The notes under the pieces are model-generated. The model did not search any database, was not told the origin of the DNA, and was given only the letters and a program-made list of their open reading frames with translations. Made by a program: the position numbers and the translations under genes. From Hermodice carunculata (lineage: Eukaryota > Annelida > Polychaeta > Eunicida > Amphinomidae), in assembly GCA_964020975.1 (NCBI GenBank), contig CAXHWN010002574.1:181501-245500 (forward strand): a stretch of DNA of 64,000 nt, written 5' to 3'. Shown here piece after piece: positions 1 through 10,100 of the stretch (positions within the stretch are counted from its first letter, which is position 1; every line of letters begins with the position of its first letter).

Positions 1-398
1 GCCCAATCCAAACGTTCATTTCGGGAGCTTGCATTAAGGATGTTACCATGGAATGGCCTATTTGCATGCAGATGTGCCTCATGTAACCACCTGCGGACAG
101 TATTGGCACTGATTCTGCGATTTCGGACACCAATTGTGTTTCTGGCTGTTTGAGAGGCGGGCCTAAAACGGTCACGGAGATGTTGAACACGGATGTGACG
201 GTCCTGGGCTCAGGTTGTCACACGTGGCTGCCCAGGGCGCAGACGGTCAGCTACACTTCCCGTCTCTTTTTCCCTCTCCACTGAACGACTTATTGCTGAC
301 TGGTGACATCCAAATCGTTCAGCAACCTCTGTATAACTGCATCCAGCTTGCAGCATGCCAAACGCACGTTGCCTATCATCCATTCCCAGACGAGGCAT
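1..398 (-). pseudogene. Tc1/mariner-like transposase, N-terminal part, cut by the window edge
   Basis: On the minus strand a reading frame begins at 398 (MPRLGMDDRQRAFGML) and gives the paired helix-turn-helix DNA-binding region of a Tc1-type transposase. The recognition helix region reads VAERFGCHQSAISR and is followed by the basic GRPR-like hinge (RPGQPRVTT). A TGA at 210-212 interrupts the frame. Beyond it the same frame continues to the window edge as AQDRHIRVQHLRDRF and HEAHLHANRPFHGNIL, the second DNA-binding subdomain. The catalytic DDE domain would lie left of base 1. The protein is related to, but clearly diverged from, the transposase at 27.2-28.2 kb, so the two belong to different Tc1-like families. 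The 5' terminal inverted repeat should lie a few hundred bases right of 398 but I could not identify it. Confidence 0.85.
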
Positions 399-1196
399 AT
401 TTCACAAGTGACACTGACAGTGCTGGCATTCTTTTGTCCCCAACTTGTACTCACCCCTGACACACCCAGAAACTCACCTCAATGCTACACAATACACTTT
501 AATTGAATTGGACTCACGTGGGTCATATGGGTCAAAGCAGATTCTATTGCGTAATTATGCAGCAACCAATTCTCACCTTGTTCACACTTGGTTACTGATA
601 CAAATGGGTACAAATTTGAGTTTAACATATGCATTCCCATGAGTTAATTAAACTTTGAAATCCATGCGTTTTTAATGGAGCTAAGTATATATAATAGGCC
701 TCTAAATGAAGGAGTATAAAGTATGAAACCTGAAAAGTCCGATTTTGGTGAATATTTTTACACCTTTTTTATAATGTCATTCAATTATTATACGAAATTA
801 ATACCCATACCGGGCCATAGCTTTGCTTGAGGAGTATGACCCTTGAATCTGTCGAGCGAAAAGAAACTGATCTGTCGAAAGAAAATGATGAAAAGCACTG
901 AATTAGACCAAAAAGGAATATTGAAATCGGTTGCAAGATGCATGGTTACCGAGTCTGTGGAAAATAATAAAATGTACCAAAGGACAAGTTGAACAGATAG
1001 GATAGCTCTGCGCCGGCCATATTTGTGAAAACCATCTGCACGTAGTAGCCGACACGTACGCTTCAGTTTGTTTAGCTTTATATTTGCGTAACTGGGAAGC
1101 ATCCTCATATAGGTAAGATATTTCATTTTTGCGAATAGATAAATGACCTTACATGTGCCCTTTGAAACTGAATGTTTGACAAGTACTTGAGTGACA
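399..1196. other. Unassigned stretch (probable 5' part of the Tc1-like element, then unknown sequence)
   Basis: The first few hundred bases are probably the untranslated 5' part of the Tc1-like element. The rest shows nothing I recognise. A 175-codon open frame on the minus strand (788-1315) has no recognisable motif, is not compositionally convincing, and overlaps a locally duplicated segment. I treat it as chance. Confidence 0.4.
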
Positions 1197-1612
1197 CTGA
1201 CCTGGCAAGTAACGGTCAACACTTCTATTTCACATGTTATCGCGCAAGGCCATGAAATAATGTTTTCACAACATTTACAGAACATTATGTCGATTTCTAT
1301 TAACTGGCTCGACAAATTTTTGGCGGGGAAATCAACAGGACAGCTTATAGTAAAATTACTGAATGAAACATTTTGCCAATGAGCTTCGGGCTTCTACCTC
1401 CCAGCCCACGAGGTTGTATGACCATGTAACCAGTTTCAACAGTTTGAGGGTGGGGTGGGTGTTGGATTTCGTCAAACTAGTGCTGGTAACCGTTGATTTA
1501 CTTGGGGTCCTCTATATTTTCCAGAGCAATGGAATATTTTCACAACGTTTACAAAACATTCTGTCGATATTTTTTTTGCTATTTCTCCAGATTTTAGCAG
1601 GGAACAGCATCC
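1197..1612. repeat. Local direct duplication, two diverged copies about 280 bp apart
   Basis: The segment around 1246-1340 (core TTTTCACAACATTTACA, then GTCGAT) recurs around 1525-1612 (TTTTCACAACGTTTACA, then GTCGAT). Weaker similarity extends upstream into roughly 1197-1245 and 1480-1524. Copies are in the same orientation with many substitutions and small indels. No function is suggested. Confidence 0.6.
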
Positions 1613-1852
1613 ACAATTAATTTAACTAGCTTGCATGTCAAGTTCACAAAGTTAATGTAAGGAAAGGAACTTTAACAGTCTGAAGTATGGTTAATTTATA
1701 AATTTAGGTTTGTAACAAATTTACAAAATAAAAATGATTTTGTGCTACTGGTTACAGACACGTTTCACATGGTTTTGGGAAGCGGGCCAAACCTTATATG
1801 TTGTAGGCATGGCCTAATGTGCGAGCGTCATAAAGTATCTATAATAACGTGG

Positions 1853-2160
1853 GTGAAAGCAGTTGGGACCATATCCACAACATTCGGCATGCAGAAGTTA
1901 TTATGAAATAGTCTAAATTTGTCATCATGTGTTAGTGACAACGAGACAGTGTACTCAGAAACAATAAGGGAAAACTGTCATGAAATTATTCCAACATTTG
2001 ACTCGGAAATATGGACAATAAAGAAAAAGGAACGGAAAGGGACTTTGCCTATTATATCATATCTAAAATGACGCTTTGAACACCTGACTTGGTATGGCCG
2101 AATGGTTACATCGTTGGATATTTTCATGCCCCGTTAGTATAGTTTACGGGTTCGACTCCA
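1853..2160 (+). repeat. SINE-like interspersed repeat ending in a tRNA-like Pol III promoter (copy 1)
   Basis: About 300 bp shared, in inverted orientation, with 3885-4189. Near the right end is a tRNA-like region: an A-box-like TGGCCGAATGG at 2095-2105 and a perfect B box GGTTCGACTCC at 2149-2159. The 54-nt start-to-start spacing is normal for RNA polymerase III promoters. The A-box context resembles the tRNA-Ser/Leu type. The unit runs directly into a (TTTC)n tract. It is unusual that the conserved 240 bp lie upstream of the tRNA-like part, whereas SINEs normally have the tRNA part first. Either the SINE proper is only tRNA plus tail inside a larger mobile unit, or this is an uncommon architecture. 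Confidence 0.7.
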
Positions 2161-2197
2161 TTTTCTTTCTTTCTTTCTTTTTCTTTCTTTCTTTCGT

Positions 2198-2247
<50 letters not shown>

Positions 2248-2350
2248 TCCTTCCTTCCCTCCTTCCATTTCTTCGTCTCACTTTCTCTCCCTCCCTCCCC
2301 TTCGTTCTTTCTTTATTTCTTTATTTCTTTCTTTCTTTCGATCTTTCTTT
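2161..2350 (+). repeat. (TTTC)n-rich microsatellite, tail of the SINE-like repeat
   Basis: Pyrimidine-only tetranucleotide tract with TTCC, TTTA and TTCG variants. It begins immediately after the tRNA-like end. The inverted sister copy has a shorter tract of the same kind at the same place (about 3838-3880), so the tract looks like part of the element rather than a coincidence. Confidence 0.95.
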
Positions 2351-2925
2351 CTGTTCATTGTAATGATTTCACGCAACATTTGAAGTCCATAATTTTGAGG
2401 GAAAGGTGCGGGCTGGATATTATACTGGGATGGGGGATACTGTCCTTCCGTTCGTCTGTCTATAATGATAATGATGATGGACAAAAACGTTAGTGGTCGG
2501 CTTATTTTCTTATATGTGCAACTGGCCAGTTTGAGCGTGGACATAAAAAAAAAAGAAGAAAAAAAACCGATAATGACAAAACTTTTTCATTTTGTCTCTA
2601 TTTCATTTTATCATCTTATTAGAGATATGTTTTAATCAAAATGACACATGACCCATAAAACCTTTGAAACCTAATGAATACCTAATTATCTGATGAATGT
2701 TTTTTAAAAATACACATAGAATCAACTTGATGTGCCTTCCCAACGCCCTTTTCAGGGCCTCCTAATCCTCCCAAAAGAGTAGTTAAAATAATTGGTATGT
2801 ATTTTTAGAATGTTCACGAAAAAATGAATGAAAACTGCACACATGAATGCAGTACTTCCTCGCCCTCCATAAAGAAGGACCTTTTCGTAACGATACAATG
2901 ATGATGATATAACTGGTACTATAAC
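2351..2925. other. Unassigned stretch
   Basis: AT-rich sequence with no frame, RNA or repeat I can name. Confidence 0.4.
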
Positions 2926-2984
<59 letters not shown>

Positions 2985-2993
2985 AAATATAAA

Positions 2994-3059
<66 letters not shown>

Positions 3060-3085
3060 TATAATAATAATAATTATAATGAAAC
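2926..3085. repeat. (ATT)n then (AAT)n: inverted trinucleotide microsatellite pair
   Basis: An (ATT)n run at about 2926-2982 is followed, after about 12 bases, by an (ATA/AAT)n run at about 2994-3085. The two runs are reverse complements, so single strands could fold into a hairpin with arms of more than 50 bp. Confidence 0.95.
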
Positions 3086-3268
3086 TGAAAATGATAATAA
3101 TTGCGATGTACTGCTGAGCTCTGTGTGTGTGTGTGGGGGGGATATATAGGTTTATGATAAAGTCTCCCCACCGCAATACAATAAATGATATTATCTGTAT
3201 CTTTTCTTTGTGATTTATGTCTGCAAATTGTGCTGACAGGATATGCTTGATGGCCAACCTGCAAATCA

Positions 3269-3321
3269 TGCCGTGAAACTCTTTCTCTCTCTCCCCCTCT
3301 CTCCCCCCTCTCTCTCTCTCT
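3269..3321 (+). repeat. CT-rich microsatellite
   Basis: CT dinucleotides broken by short C runs. Confidence 0.9.
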
Positions 3322-3533
3322 CGGGTAAACTAGATTATTAGCATACTGTATATTTTCAGATAAAAAAATCCATTTGCACAATATGCAAGTAAACTCATAA
3401 ATATTATCTTTTTAACTTCTATTTATTATCATATTCAATTGGTCCAGATATGCATGATGTTTTATGTTTCTGCATAAAAAGGTTGATGGAGTGCACAGAA
3501 AGACAGGTAGATGGTTGAAATATAAATAGATAC

Positions 3534-3538
<5 letters not shown>

Positions 3539-3606
<68 letters not shown>

Positions 3607-3666
3607 GAGAGATAGAGAGAGACGCAGACAATCAATACATAAATAGATAGCTAGACAGACAGACTT

Positions 3667-3699
<33 letters not shown>

Positions 3700-3700
3700 T
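3539..3700 (+). repeat. (GA)n / (GACA)n compound microsatellite
   Basis: A GA run from about 3540 to 3566, then GACA units to about 3604, an interrupted GA/GATA part, and a second GACA run at about 3653-3698. Confidence 0.95.
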
Positions 3701-3884
3701 TGACGAATAGATAAACAAATAAAGGGTGATAGAACGGTCAAATATCTCAAAGTCATTTTTTTCTTAAATCATGCCTGCATAGCTTGTATGTCAACGGTTT
3801 AACTCACCAAAGGAAACAGACAGACAGAAAAGACACAGCAAAAGAAAAGAGATAAACAGAGAAAGAAAGAAAGAAATAATGGAA

Positions 3885-4189
3885 GGAGTTGAACTCGCAA
3901 AACTGTACTAACGGAGCGTGAAAGTATCCAGCGCTATAGCAATTCGGCCATAGCAAGTCAGGTGTTGATAGCGTCTCTCTAGATGTAATAATAGGCAAAG
4001 TTCCTTTCCGTTCCTTTTGCTTTATTATCCATATTTCCGAGTCAGTTGCTGGAATAATTTCATGACAGTTCTGCCTTATTGTTTCTGGGTACACTGTCTG
4101 GTTGTCACTAACACATGGTGACAAATTTAGACTATTTCATAACAACCTCTGCATGCCGGCCGTTGTGGATATGGTCTTCACTGCTTTCA
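3885..4189 (-). repeat. SINE-like interspersed repeat ending in a tRNA-like Pol III promoter (copy 2, inverted)
   Basis: Reverse complement of the unit at 1853-2160, with roughly 80-85% identity by eye. Read on the minus strand it carries TGGCCGAATTG (A-box position, about 3940-3950) and a B-box-like CGAGTTCAACTCC at 3885-3897. It is followed, toward lower coordinates, by a pyrimidine TTTC/TTTG tract. The tRNA-like region is somewhat more degraded than in copy 1. The two copies face away from a 1.7-kb centre filled with microsatellites. Confidence 0.7.
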
Positions 4190-5095
4190 ACAGTCTAGAA
4201 ACCACAATGTGCCAGTTTTCGGGGTCTCTCCAGAACAGGTTGTGTGCAAATGTGAATCAGGAAACTTTTGTTCGATTAAAAGTAGTAACTGGCCCAATGT
4301 TTCGTGCGATAATTTGCTTAAATGAGCTGGGACATGGGGTCGTTAAGCAGACGAAATTGACGAAAATCTTTTTCCCAAAGACGCATTAAAGTACAAGGCT
4401 TTTCGGACGATCCTAAACAATGTGGGTAGGCCTTTAGTGACGTATCCTGTTGCAGAGACGCAGTGCGTATGGAGAGTGATTGTTGGATATTCGCACGACA
4501 ACACCAAATCTGAATATGCGTTGGCAACATGAGGTTTTGGGGCCCCTGGGGGATAAGTATGACTGAGGAATCGAATTGGAAGGCCCCGAGAAGCGACTTG
4601 GTGACTGCACAGTATGGAGATATCGGTAAAGTGAGACGCAACATGAGCAACAAATATTACATAATTTGGGATGTTGATTTAGGCTACCCTCACACTTGTC
4701 AAGTTTTTTTATTCCGCGGAAACCCATTTCCAGCCCCAAAAGTTTTTGCCAGGTCCACGTTCCATCGAGGTGTTAACGATGCAAGTTGGTGAATCGTTAA
4801 CATTTATTACACTCTGTCGACAACTTTTTCTGAAGCCTAGTTATGAATTATTGACATGATTCCCATAAAAGCCGGTAGGTTTGAGACTGTGGTGTAACTA
4901 TACCTGCGATAATTTCCCGGGATGCCTAAAAAACGCACGCAGAAGGGGATAACGAAGAGAATTAACTTTGTTGGATAGATACTGACTATTCTTCTGATTG
5001 GATAATTTACCGTTCTGTTACATCCTATATTCACATGTTTTTTACGGTAGGAACTCGCTTGCACTCGCTGTAATAATCCCTCTCCATGGCGCCGA
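4190..5095. other. Unassigned stretch
   Basis: Short open frames only, on both strands, none with recognisable motifs. No repeats identified. Confidence 0.4.
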
Positions 5096-5099
5096 TGTT

Positions 5100-5372
5100 G
5101 GCATATTTCTACCTTTTTATGGTGGAGGAAAATATTTTTTTTGGGGGGGACCACCCTTTACAATCGGAGAGGTAATAAACACCAACCACATGCTGTCCAC
5201 ACCGGGATTCGAACCCGGTTCGCAGAGGTGGGAGGCGAGGGTGTTGCCCCTCTGCCAACCATGATTTTGCCACTGTGTATAGTGTCATGGAGGAAAAAAA
5301 TATATACTAGACTTCCAAGATTGGCACTGAATGCTTTACCACTAGAGCCTTGTGTCCCAAATATGCACATTC
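5100..5372 (-). repeat. tRNA-Gly-derived SINE, possibly dimeric
   Basis: On the minus strand, 5275 down to about 5200 matches the 3' two-thirds of tRNA-Gly(CCC). There is a CTCGCC stem, a CTCCCAC anticodon loop with anticodon CCC, and a T-arm containing the B box GGTTCGAATCC. It continues as a non-tRNA body to about 5100. Further upstream on the same strand (about 5372-5325) is a second tRNA-like 5' half with an A-box-like GGCTCTAGTGGTAAAGC. Both monomers are followed by a TTTTCCTCCA segment, so the element may be a dimer of two related tRNA-Gly-type units. It is not a functional tRNA gene: the acceptor stem does not pair. Confidence 0.7.
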
Positions 5373-5389
5373 GACTGACCTCAATTTGC

Positions 5390-5842
5390 TAAACTGGTGG
5401 CGCTGCAATTTGTTTCTTAATTCAAAACATTTTTGCGTGTTTTTATTATTTTTAGCTCAGCTTACTTATCAGTCAGCTGAGCTTATCTTATGGTCCCCCA
5501 TCCGACGTCTGTCATCTGTTGTCCGATCGTCAACTATTCACATTTTCAACTTCTCAAAAACCGCTGTCTAGCTCCACTTCAAACCTTTTGGGGAAGTGCC
5601 TTAGGTGGGTCTCTACCAAGTTTGTTCAAGAGGTCACAGTCTAGTAATTTTTGTTTTTTTAATGAATTTTTTGTTCGGCGGCGGGGGGGGGGGGATTCTA
5701 AATAAACTTCTCCAAAACCACTTGGCCAATTGCTTTGAAATTGCAAATGGATGTTTCTGGGGACCTCAGACCTTTATTTGTTCAACAGGTGGTGCAGCAA
5801 TTTTTTCCTCTCAAAATGAACTTTTGTGCGTTTTTTCTTGAT
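5390..5842 (+). repeat. AGCT-hairpin interspersed repeat (left of the Penelope-like element)
   Basis: A head with perfect 9-bp palindromic arms (AGCTCAGCT at 5454-5462, AGCTGAGCT at 5475-5483) is followed by segments such as CTTCTCAAAAACCGCTG, CCACTTCAAACC, GGTGGGTCTCTACCAAG and CTTGGCCAATTGCTTTG. The 5390-5447 part matches the tail unit seen at 5790-5830, so an earlier copy probably ended just before this one began. Related copies are at 11126-11520, 19975-20225 (minus) and 32748-33230. The type resembles non-autonomous repeats I have seen in mollusc and other marine invertebrate sequence, but I cannot name the family. Confidence 0.7.
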
Positions 5843-5844
5843 GC

Positions 5845-6588
5845 ATGTGGGCAGATGCTCCGATTAGGAGATTATGTTGGAGGTACATAACTTTTACCAT
5901 AACGGATCAAACATATAGAGGACATAGGCAGCCTCCTTTAAAGGGCCTCAGGAGAAACTTGACTCTGGGTGCCGGTCATGTTAATCCTGTTGATGATCAG
6001 GCACCACCAAACAGCAATGCCTTGCAACCTTGTAGTGTAGTTTTAGAAAGAATTCAATTACCACAGTCCAATAATGCTAACCATCTTATAAGACCACGCT
6101 TGAGACCTTGCACAATCAATCTGAATGACTGCCTTATCAATAACAGCCATCTACACAAAAAATTACGAGTTCAGAATTGTGGTAGTTTGAGGTGTAAAAC
6201 ATGTCCCATTCTGGACACTCAAACTAAATTTAGATCTTCACTGACTCACGGGGAATACAACACATTCTCTCCTGATGTAGTGACTCCTTTAGGTTGTAAA
6301 TCGAGAAATATCATCTATTTACTTTCATGTCAAGAGTGTGGATTTCAGTATATTGGTGAGACTGGCAGACCGTTGCATCAAAGGATCAACGGTCACCGTA
6401 CTACTGTTCGTAAGAAAGAAGGTATCCGTGGTAAACATTTTGCAAAGAAGGCCACAATTTTCGCATTAAAATTATTGAACGCTTGGTTCCGGATCAGGGT
6501 GAAACAATCACAGATATCACAGCAAGGAGAGAAGAAAGAGAACTTTTTTGGCAGAAAGAACTCAGTACCATTTGGCCTTTTGGCCTAA
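5845..6588 (+). CDS. GIY-YIG endonuclease part of the Penelope-like protein
   Basis: This part should nick target DNA to prime reverse transcription. Residues about 112-124 (CGSLRCKTCP) form a Cys-rich lead-in. Residues 155-175 read NIIYLLSCQEC then GFQYIGETGR, which is the GIY...YIG core with the two Cys of the CCHH zinc site inside it and the conserved Arg after it. QRINGHR follows. The His pair of CCHH would be the KHF at about 6436-6444 and a GH that is now read only in the neighbouring frame. The native protein therefore appears to pass from this frame to that of the 798-codon RT frame at about 6440-6455, where a one-base change is likely. Residues after about 200 here are out-of-frame translation. 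The true start is uncertain because the first 50 residues do not look conserved. Confidence 0.8.
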   Translation: MWADAPIRRLCWRYITFTITDQTYRGHRQPPLKGLRRNLTLGAGHVNPVDDQAPPNSNALQPCSVVLERIQLPQSNNANHLIRPRLRPCTINLNDCLINNSHLHKKLRVQNCGSLRCKTCPILDTQTKFRSSLTHGEYNTFSPDVVTPLGCKSRNIIYLLSCQECGFQYIGETGRPLHQRINGHRTTVRKKEGIRGKHFAKKATIFALKLLNAWFRIRVKQSQISQQGEKKENFFGRKNSVPFGLLA

Positions 6589-8879
6589 ATCATAGAATTA
6601 AAGGTGTTGGAAATGTATCAAAGAAATACTCAAAAATAGGTAATTCCTCCCAATTGATTAATACACATACCCGCCCCAATAGAAGCCATGGACACCGTAA
6701 ACATCACAATAAATCATTTCATGATTATGTTACTGTCGACATTATTAAGGATACTTATGGCAGAACTGATGGCCTTCATCTTTTACGCTCTCTACTTTAT
6801 TCTATACCTCTTAATCTTCTCTCTAAATTACAGTCTGATATTTCAGCTTTATTCATAAGAAAGGAGATTATAAAACCTATTTTTCTCATTGTGACTGATA
6901 TATCTAATCATCGACTTTTTAAGCCAGTTTCCACTATCAATGATAGTAAGAATCGAACTTTCATTAAAATGCTATACAAAGACAGAGGAATTGACCTGAT
7001 TAATCTTTCTTATATTCTTCACAACAAAAAGGTTCAATCACTTATCCCACCCTATTTGGACACAAGTGTTCCCACTCTATCTTATAAATACACAAAAACA
7101 ACCTCTTCTTCTATTTTCAATCACGTGAAGACAGTGTCAGAATTTGAGGTTGATAGGTTTTGTCATAATGAATATCCCTGTGAATTTAGTCAGTCCCCAT
7201 TTTTATCAACTCATCATGGTCATGTCATTACAGGCAATCTTTCCATTTTTTCCAATGAAGCACTTAGAGATTTAATTTCAAAAGGTCCTAAATTTAGAGA
7301 GCAGAACAAAATATCATGGAAAAGGGATAAACAAATGGTAATGGAAGCTATAGAGAATTATGCTAAAACATGGGCTAAAAAAGAAAATTGTGATGTTTCA
7401 GTTTTATCTGAGTGGATTAACGAGATTTGTAGTATAGTGGATAGAAAAATTGATAAACTGAGGAAAAAAACTAAACAACCACCTGATCCTGTCCTTCATA
7501 AACCTGATGTTAAAGCATGTCTACATGATTTACATGAAAAGTATGTTTTTGCTCCAGCTGACAAGGCTGCCAATAATGTTATTATCATTTGTAAACGGTT
7601 CTATCTTGATGTAATTGTCAGAGAATTAGGGCTACTCAACTCTACAGTTAACTCTACTACCTATGAAAAGGTTAACTTTTCTGTTGAACATTTAGTGGAT
7701 GGTCACTTTAAATATTTAGAAAAGTACAACTTAACTTTCAGGGATAAATTCCGTAACTTACCAAGGATTTTTGCAATTCCAAAATTACATAAAAACCCAT
7801 ATAAATTCCGTTTTATTGCTGGATCTAAGTTCTGTTCTACTAAAGAATTGTCAGTTCTACTAGCTAAAGGATTAGAAAAGGTACAGGAATTTTGGTTTAA
7901 TTACTGTAAAAGAATTGAATCAACATCAGGAGTTAATAGGTTTTGGATATTAAAGAATTCTGTAAGTTTACTTGATGCTTTACAAACAGATAATGTTTCA
8001 CCTTACAGACACATATCATCTTGGGATTTTTCTACTCTCTATACTACAATACCTCATGCAGATTTGAAACGTAGCATTCAAACATTGGTTTTTAAAGTTT
8101 TTGAGAAAAATAAATTTCAGAAAATTATAATTGGTCATAAACATGCTTTCTTTGGTGATTCTGCTAAGAATGGTCAACATGCATTTGACCATGATGAGTT
8201 TATAAAACTGTTTGAATATTTGATTGGTAATATTTACATTCGTTTTGGTGATAGTGTCTTTAGACAGGTCATAGGAATTCCCATGGGTACAAATTGTGCG
8301 CCACTTTTGGCTAATCTTTATTTATTATATTACGAGTATAATTTTCTAACGAAAATGGCAAAAGATAAAAATTACCATGCTAGATCATTTAATTTAACTT
8401 TCAGATATATAGATGATTTATTAAGTGTCAACAACAAACATTTAAAAGATTACATAACATCAATTTATCCTAGTGACCTGGAACTAAAAGAAACCAGTGA
8501 ATCGAACATAACATGCTCATTTTTAGATCTACTCCTATTCAATGATGGTGGTATATTAAAATCAAAAGTGTATGATAAAAGAGATGATTTCAATTTTGAT
8601 ATAGTAAATTATCCATATATAAATAGTAATATTCCCATCAATCCTTCTTATGGTGTCTATGTCTCAAGACTAACTGCTTTCGCAAGAAACTGTACTGATT
8701 TTAAAGATTTTGCTGATAGACATATATCACTTTTTGGAAGATTTATTAAACAGGGGTTTTCCAAAATAAGATTAAAAAAGGTTTTTCTTAACTTTAAAGA
8801 TAAATATCAATATGTTCTACAGAAATATCATGTTGATTTATATGAACATATTAATAAGGTATTTTCTGAGTGTCAGTAA
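6483..8879 (+). CDS. Penelope-like reverse transcriptase (Naiad type), 798 codons open
   Basis: The long uninterrupted frame contains the end of the endonuclease (about residues 1-40, ERELFWQKELSTIWPFGLN), a linker, and a full RT related to telomerase RT. Linker landmarks are IPPYLD, SYKYTK, FNHVK, YPCEFSQSPF (residues 231-240) and GHVITGNLSIFSN. RT motifs are FAPADKAANNVIIICKR (fingers), IPKLHKNPYKFRFIAGS (about 432-448), the motif A aspartate D515 in WDFSTLYTTIPH, motif B GIPMGTNCAPLLANLYL from G598, motif C YIDD at 642-645, and FLDLLL after it. All catalytic Asp residues are present. The 5' boundary overlaps the endonuclease frame by 106 bases. The linker CxC motif known for this clade appears here as C233-E-F235, if I align it correctly. 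The downstream stop is followed by the element's 3' region. Confidence 0.93.
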   Translation: MVPDQGETITDITARREERELFWQKELSTIWPFGLNHRIKGVGNVSKKYSKIGNSSQLINTHTRPNRSHGHRKHHNKSFHDYVTVDIIKDTYGRTDGLHLLRSLLYSIPLNLLSKLQSDISALFIRKEIIKPIFLIVTDISNHRLFKPVSTINDSKNRTFIKMLYKDRGIDLINLSYILHNKKVQSLIPPYLDTSVPTLSYKYTKTTSSSIFNHVKTVSEFEVDRFCHNEYPCEFSQSPFLSTHHGHVITGNLSIFSNEALRDLISKGPKFREQNKISWKRDKQMVMEAIENYAKTWAKKENCDVSVLSEWINEICSIVDRKIDKLRKKTKQPPDPVLHKPDVKACLHDLHEKYVFAPADKAANNVIIICKRFYLDVIVRELGLLNSTVNSTTYEKVNFSVEHLVDGHFKYLEKYNLTFRDKFRNLPRIFAIPKLHKNPYKFRFIAGSKFCSTKELSVLLAKGLEKVQEFWFNYCKRIESTSGVNRFWILKNSVSLLDALQTDNVSPYRHISSWDFSTLYTTIPHADLKRSIQTLVFKVFEKNKFQKIIIGHKHAFFGDSAKNGQHAFDHDEFIKLFEYLIGNIYIRFGDSVFRQVIGIPMGTNCAPLLANLYLLYYEYNFLTKMAKDKNYHARSFNLTFRYIDDLLSVNNKHLKDYITSIYPSDLELKETSESNITCSFLDLLLFNDGGILKSKVYDKRDDFNFDIVNYPYINSNIPINPSYGVYVSRLTAFARNCTDFKDFADRHISLFGRFIKQGFSKIRLKKVFLNFKDKYQYVLQKYHVDLYEHINKVFSECQ

Positions 8880-10027
8880 AACACATAGAAATATGTTTAT
8901 GTATTTTAATGTTGTAGCTGAGATTGTTTTACCATGAGCTTGATCAAACTTTCAATACTGGAACATAAAATTTATTATAATTACAACAAACATAAAATGA
9001 AGTAAGGACCATTTAAGTTCTCAGGCATCATGTTGAACAATTCAGGCCTTCTATTTTCTCATCCTTTTGAATATTGTGACAAAATGTAAGGAAGACTTAC
9101 TCAGCTGATGTGAGTAATATTTTTGTAACGCATTTTAGGCCTATTGTGCTGTTTTTTCTAGTGAGAATGGAACATGGAAGAACTTAACCATGTTTCATGA
9201 TAAATATAATATTAGCATCAAGTTAAGTTATCCTGTGTTCACGTGGAAACTTTTTTTTTGTGTTTAAATTCAAATTGTGTCATGTTACGCAATTCTCATG
9301 TAAATATAGTAGTCTGACTTAAAATTCTTAATTGTCCTGTCATTGTTTGGATGATGTCTGTGAACTATGGTCAAGTAATTACCTTTCATAACTGTACATT
9401 AACATTATGGGCTAAATTTGTTTTAGGCCTACTTTAAATGAATGTGAGTGTTTTCCAAAGTGGGAGGATTGGGATCCCGTAAAACTGGTTTAACCCACTG
9501 CCAATACGTTGGTAACCTGTTCCAAGTCAGGTAGAAGATACTCTCATTCGTTTAAATAATATTACTGTTGGCCATGGATTCTTCTGACGACGAACACTAG
9601 CATGTCTTACTATTTCGTAAATGATCCTGGATCTGACAAGGTTAAACTGGTATTCGGTTTGGTCTCATCACTATCATTGAAAACTGTTATCCACTTCTCT
9701 TTTCATGGAACCCTTATATATTTCGTAACCATTTGAACAATCGGGCATTTTCTGCACATATTACAGTGCAGTAAGTGTTCCAAGTGTAGTGAAACTGATG
9801 TAGTTTTTTATAATTGTCTGATGAATATAGTTTGTTATCATGAAAGTCATGTCAGGTTGGCTCAAAGTGTTTAATGTACTCTTTCTCTGTCTCTCTCTTG
9901 TATAAATAATTAGCATCTAAATCAACTGACTGACAAGTTGAACTACGTCTGATTATAAATGAAAAAATTTAAAACTGTTACAGGAAAACAGTGATACTTA
10001 CAGTTACCTTTAGGAATTTCAAATGAT

Positions 10028-10100
<73 letters not shown>

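Noticed and set aside
788-1315. 175-codon minus-strand open frame
   Set aside because: The longest unassigned frame, but it has no motif, overlaps a local duplication, and lies in a region with no other gene signal. Chance is the simpler reading.
2919-3381. Poly-Ile, poly-Asn and poly-Tyr open frames
   Set aside because: Products of the ATT/AAT microsatellite.
5200-5275. Functional tRNA-Gly gene on the minus strand
   Set aside because: The anticodon and T arms are good, but the acceptor stem does not pair and the unit continues into a SINE-like body.
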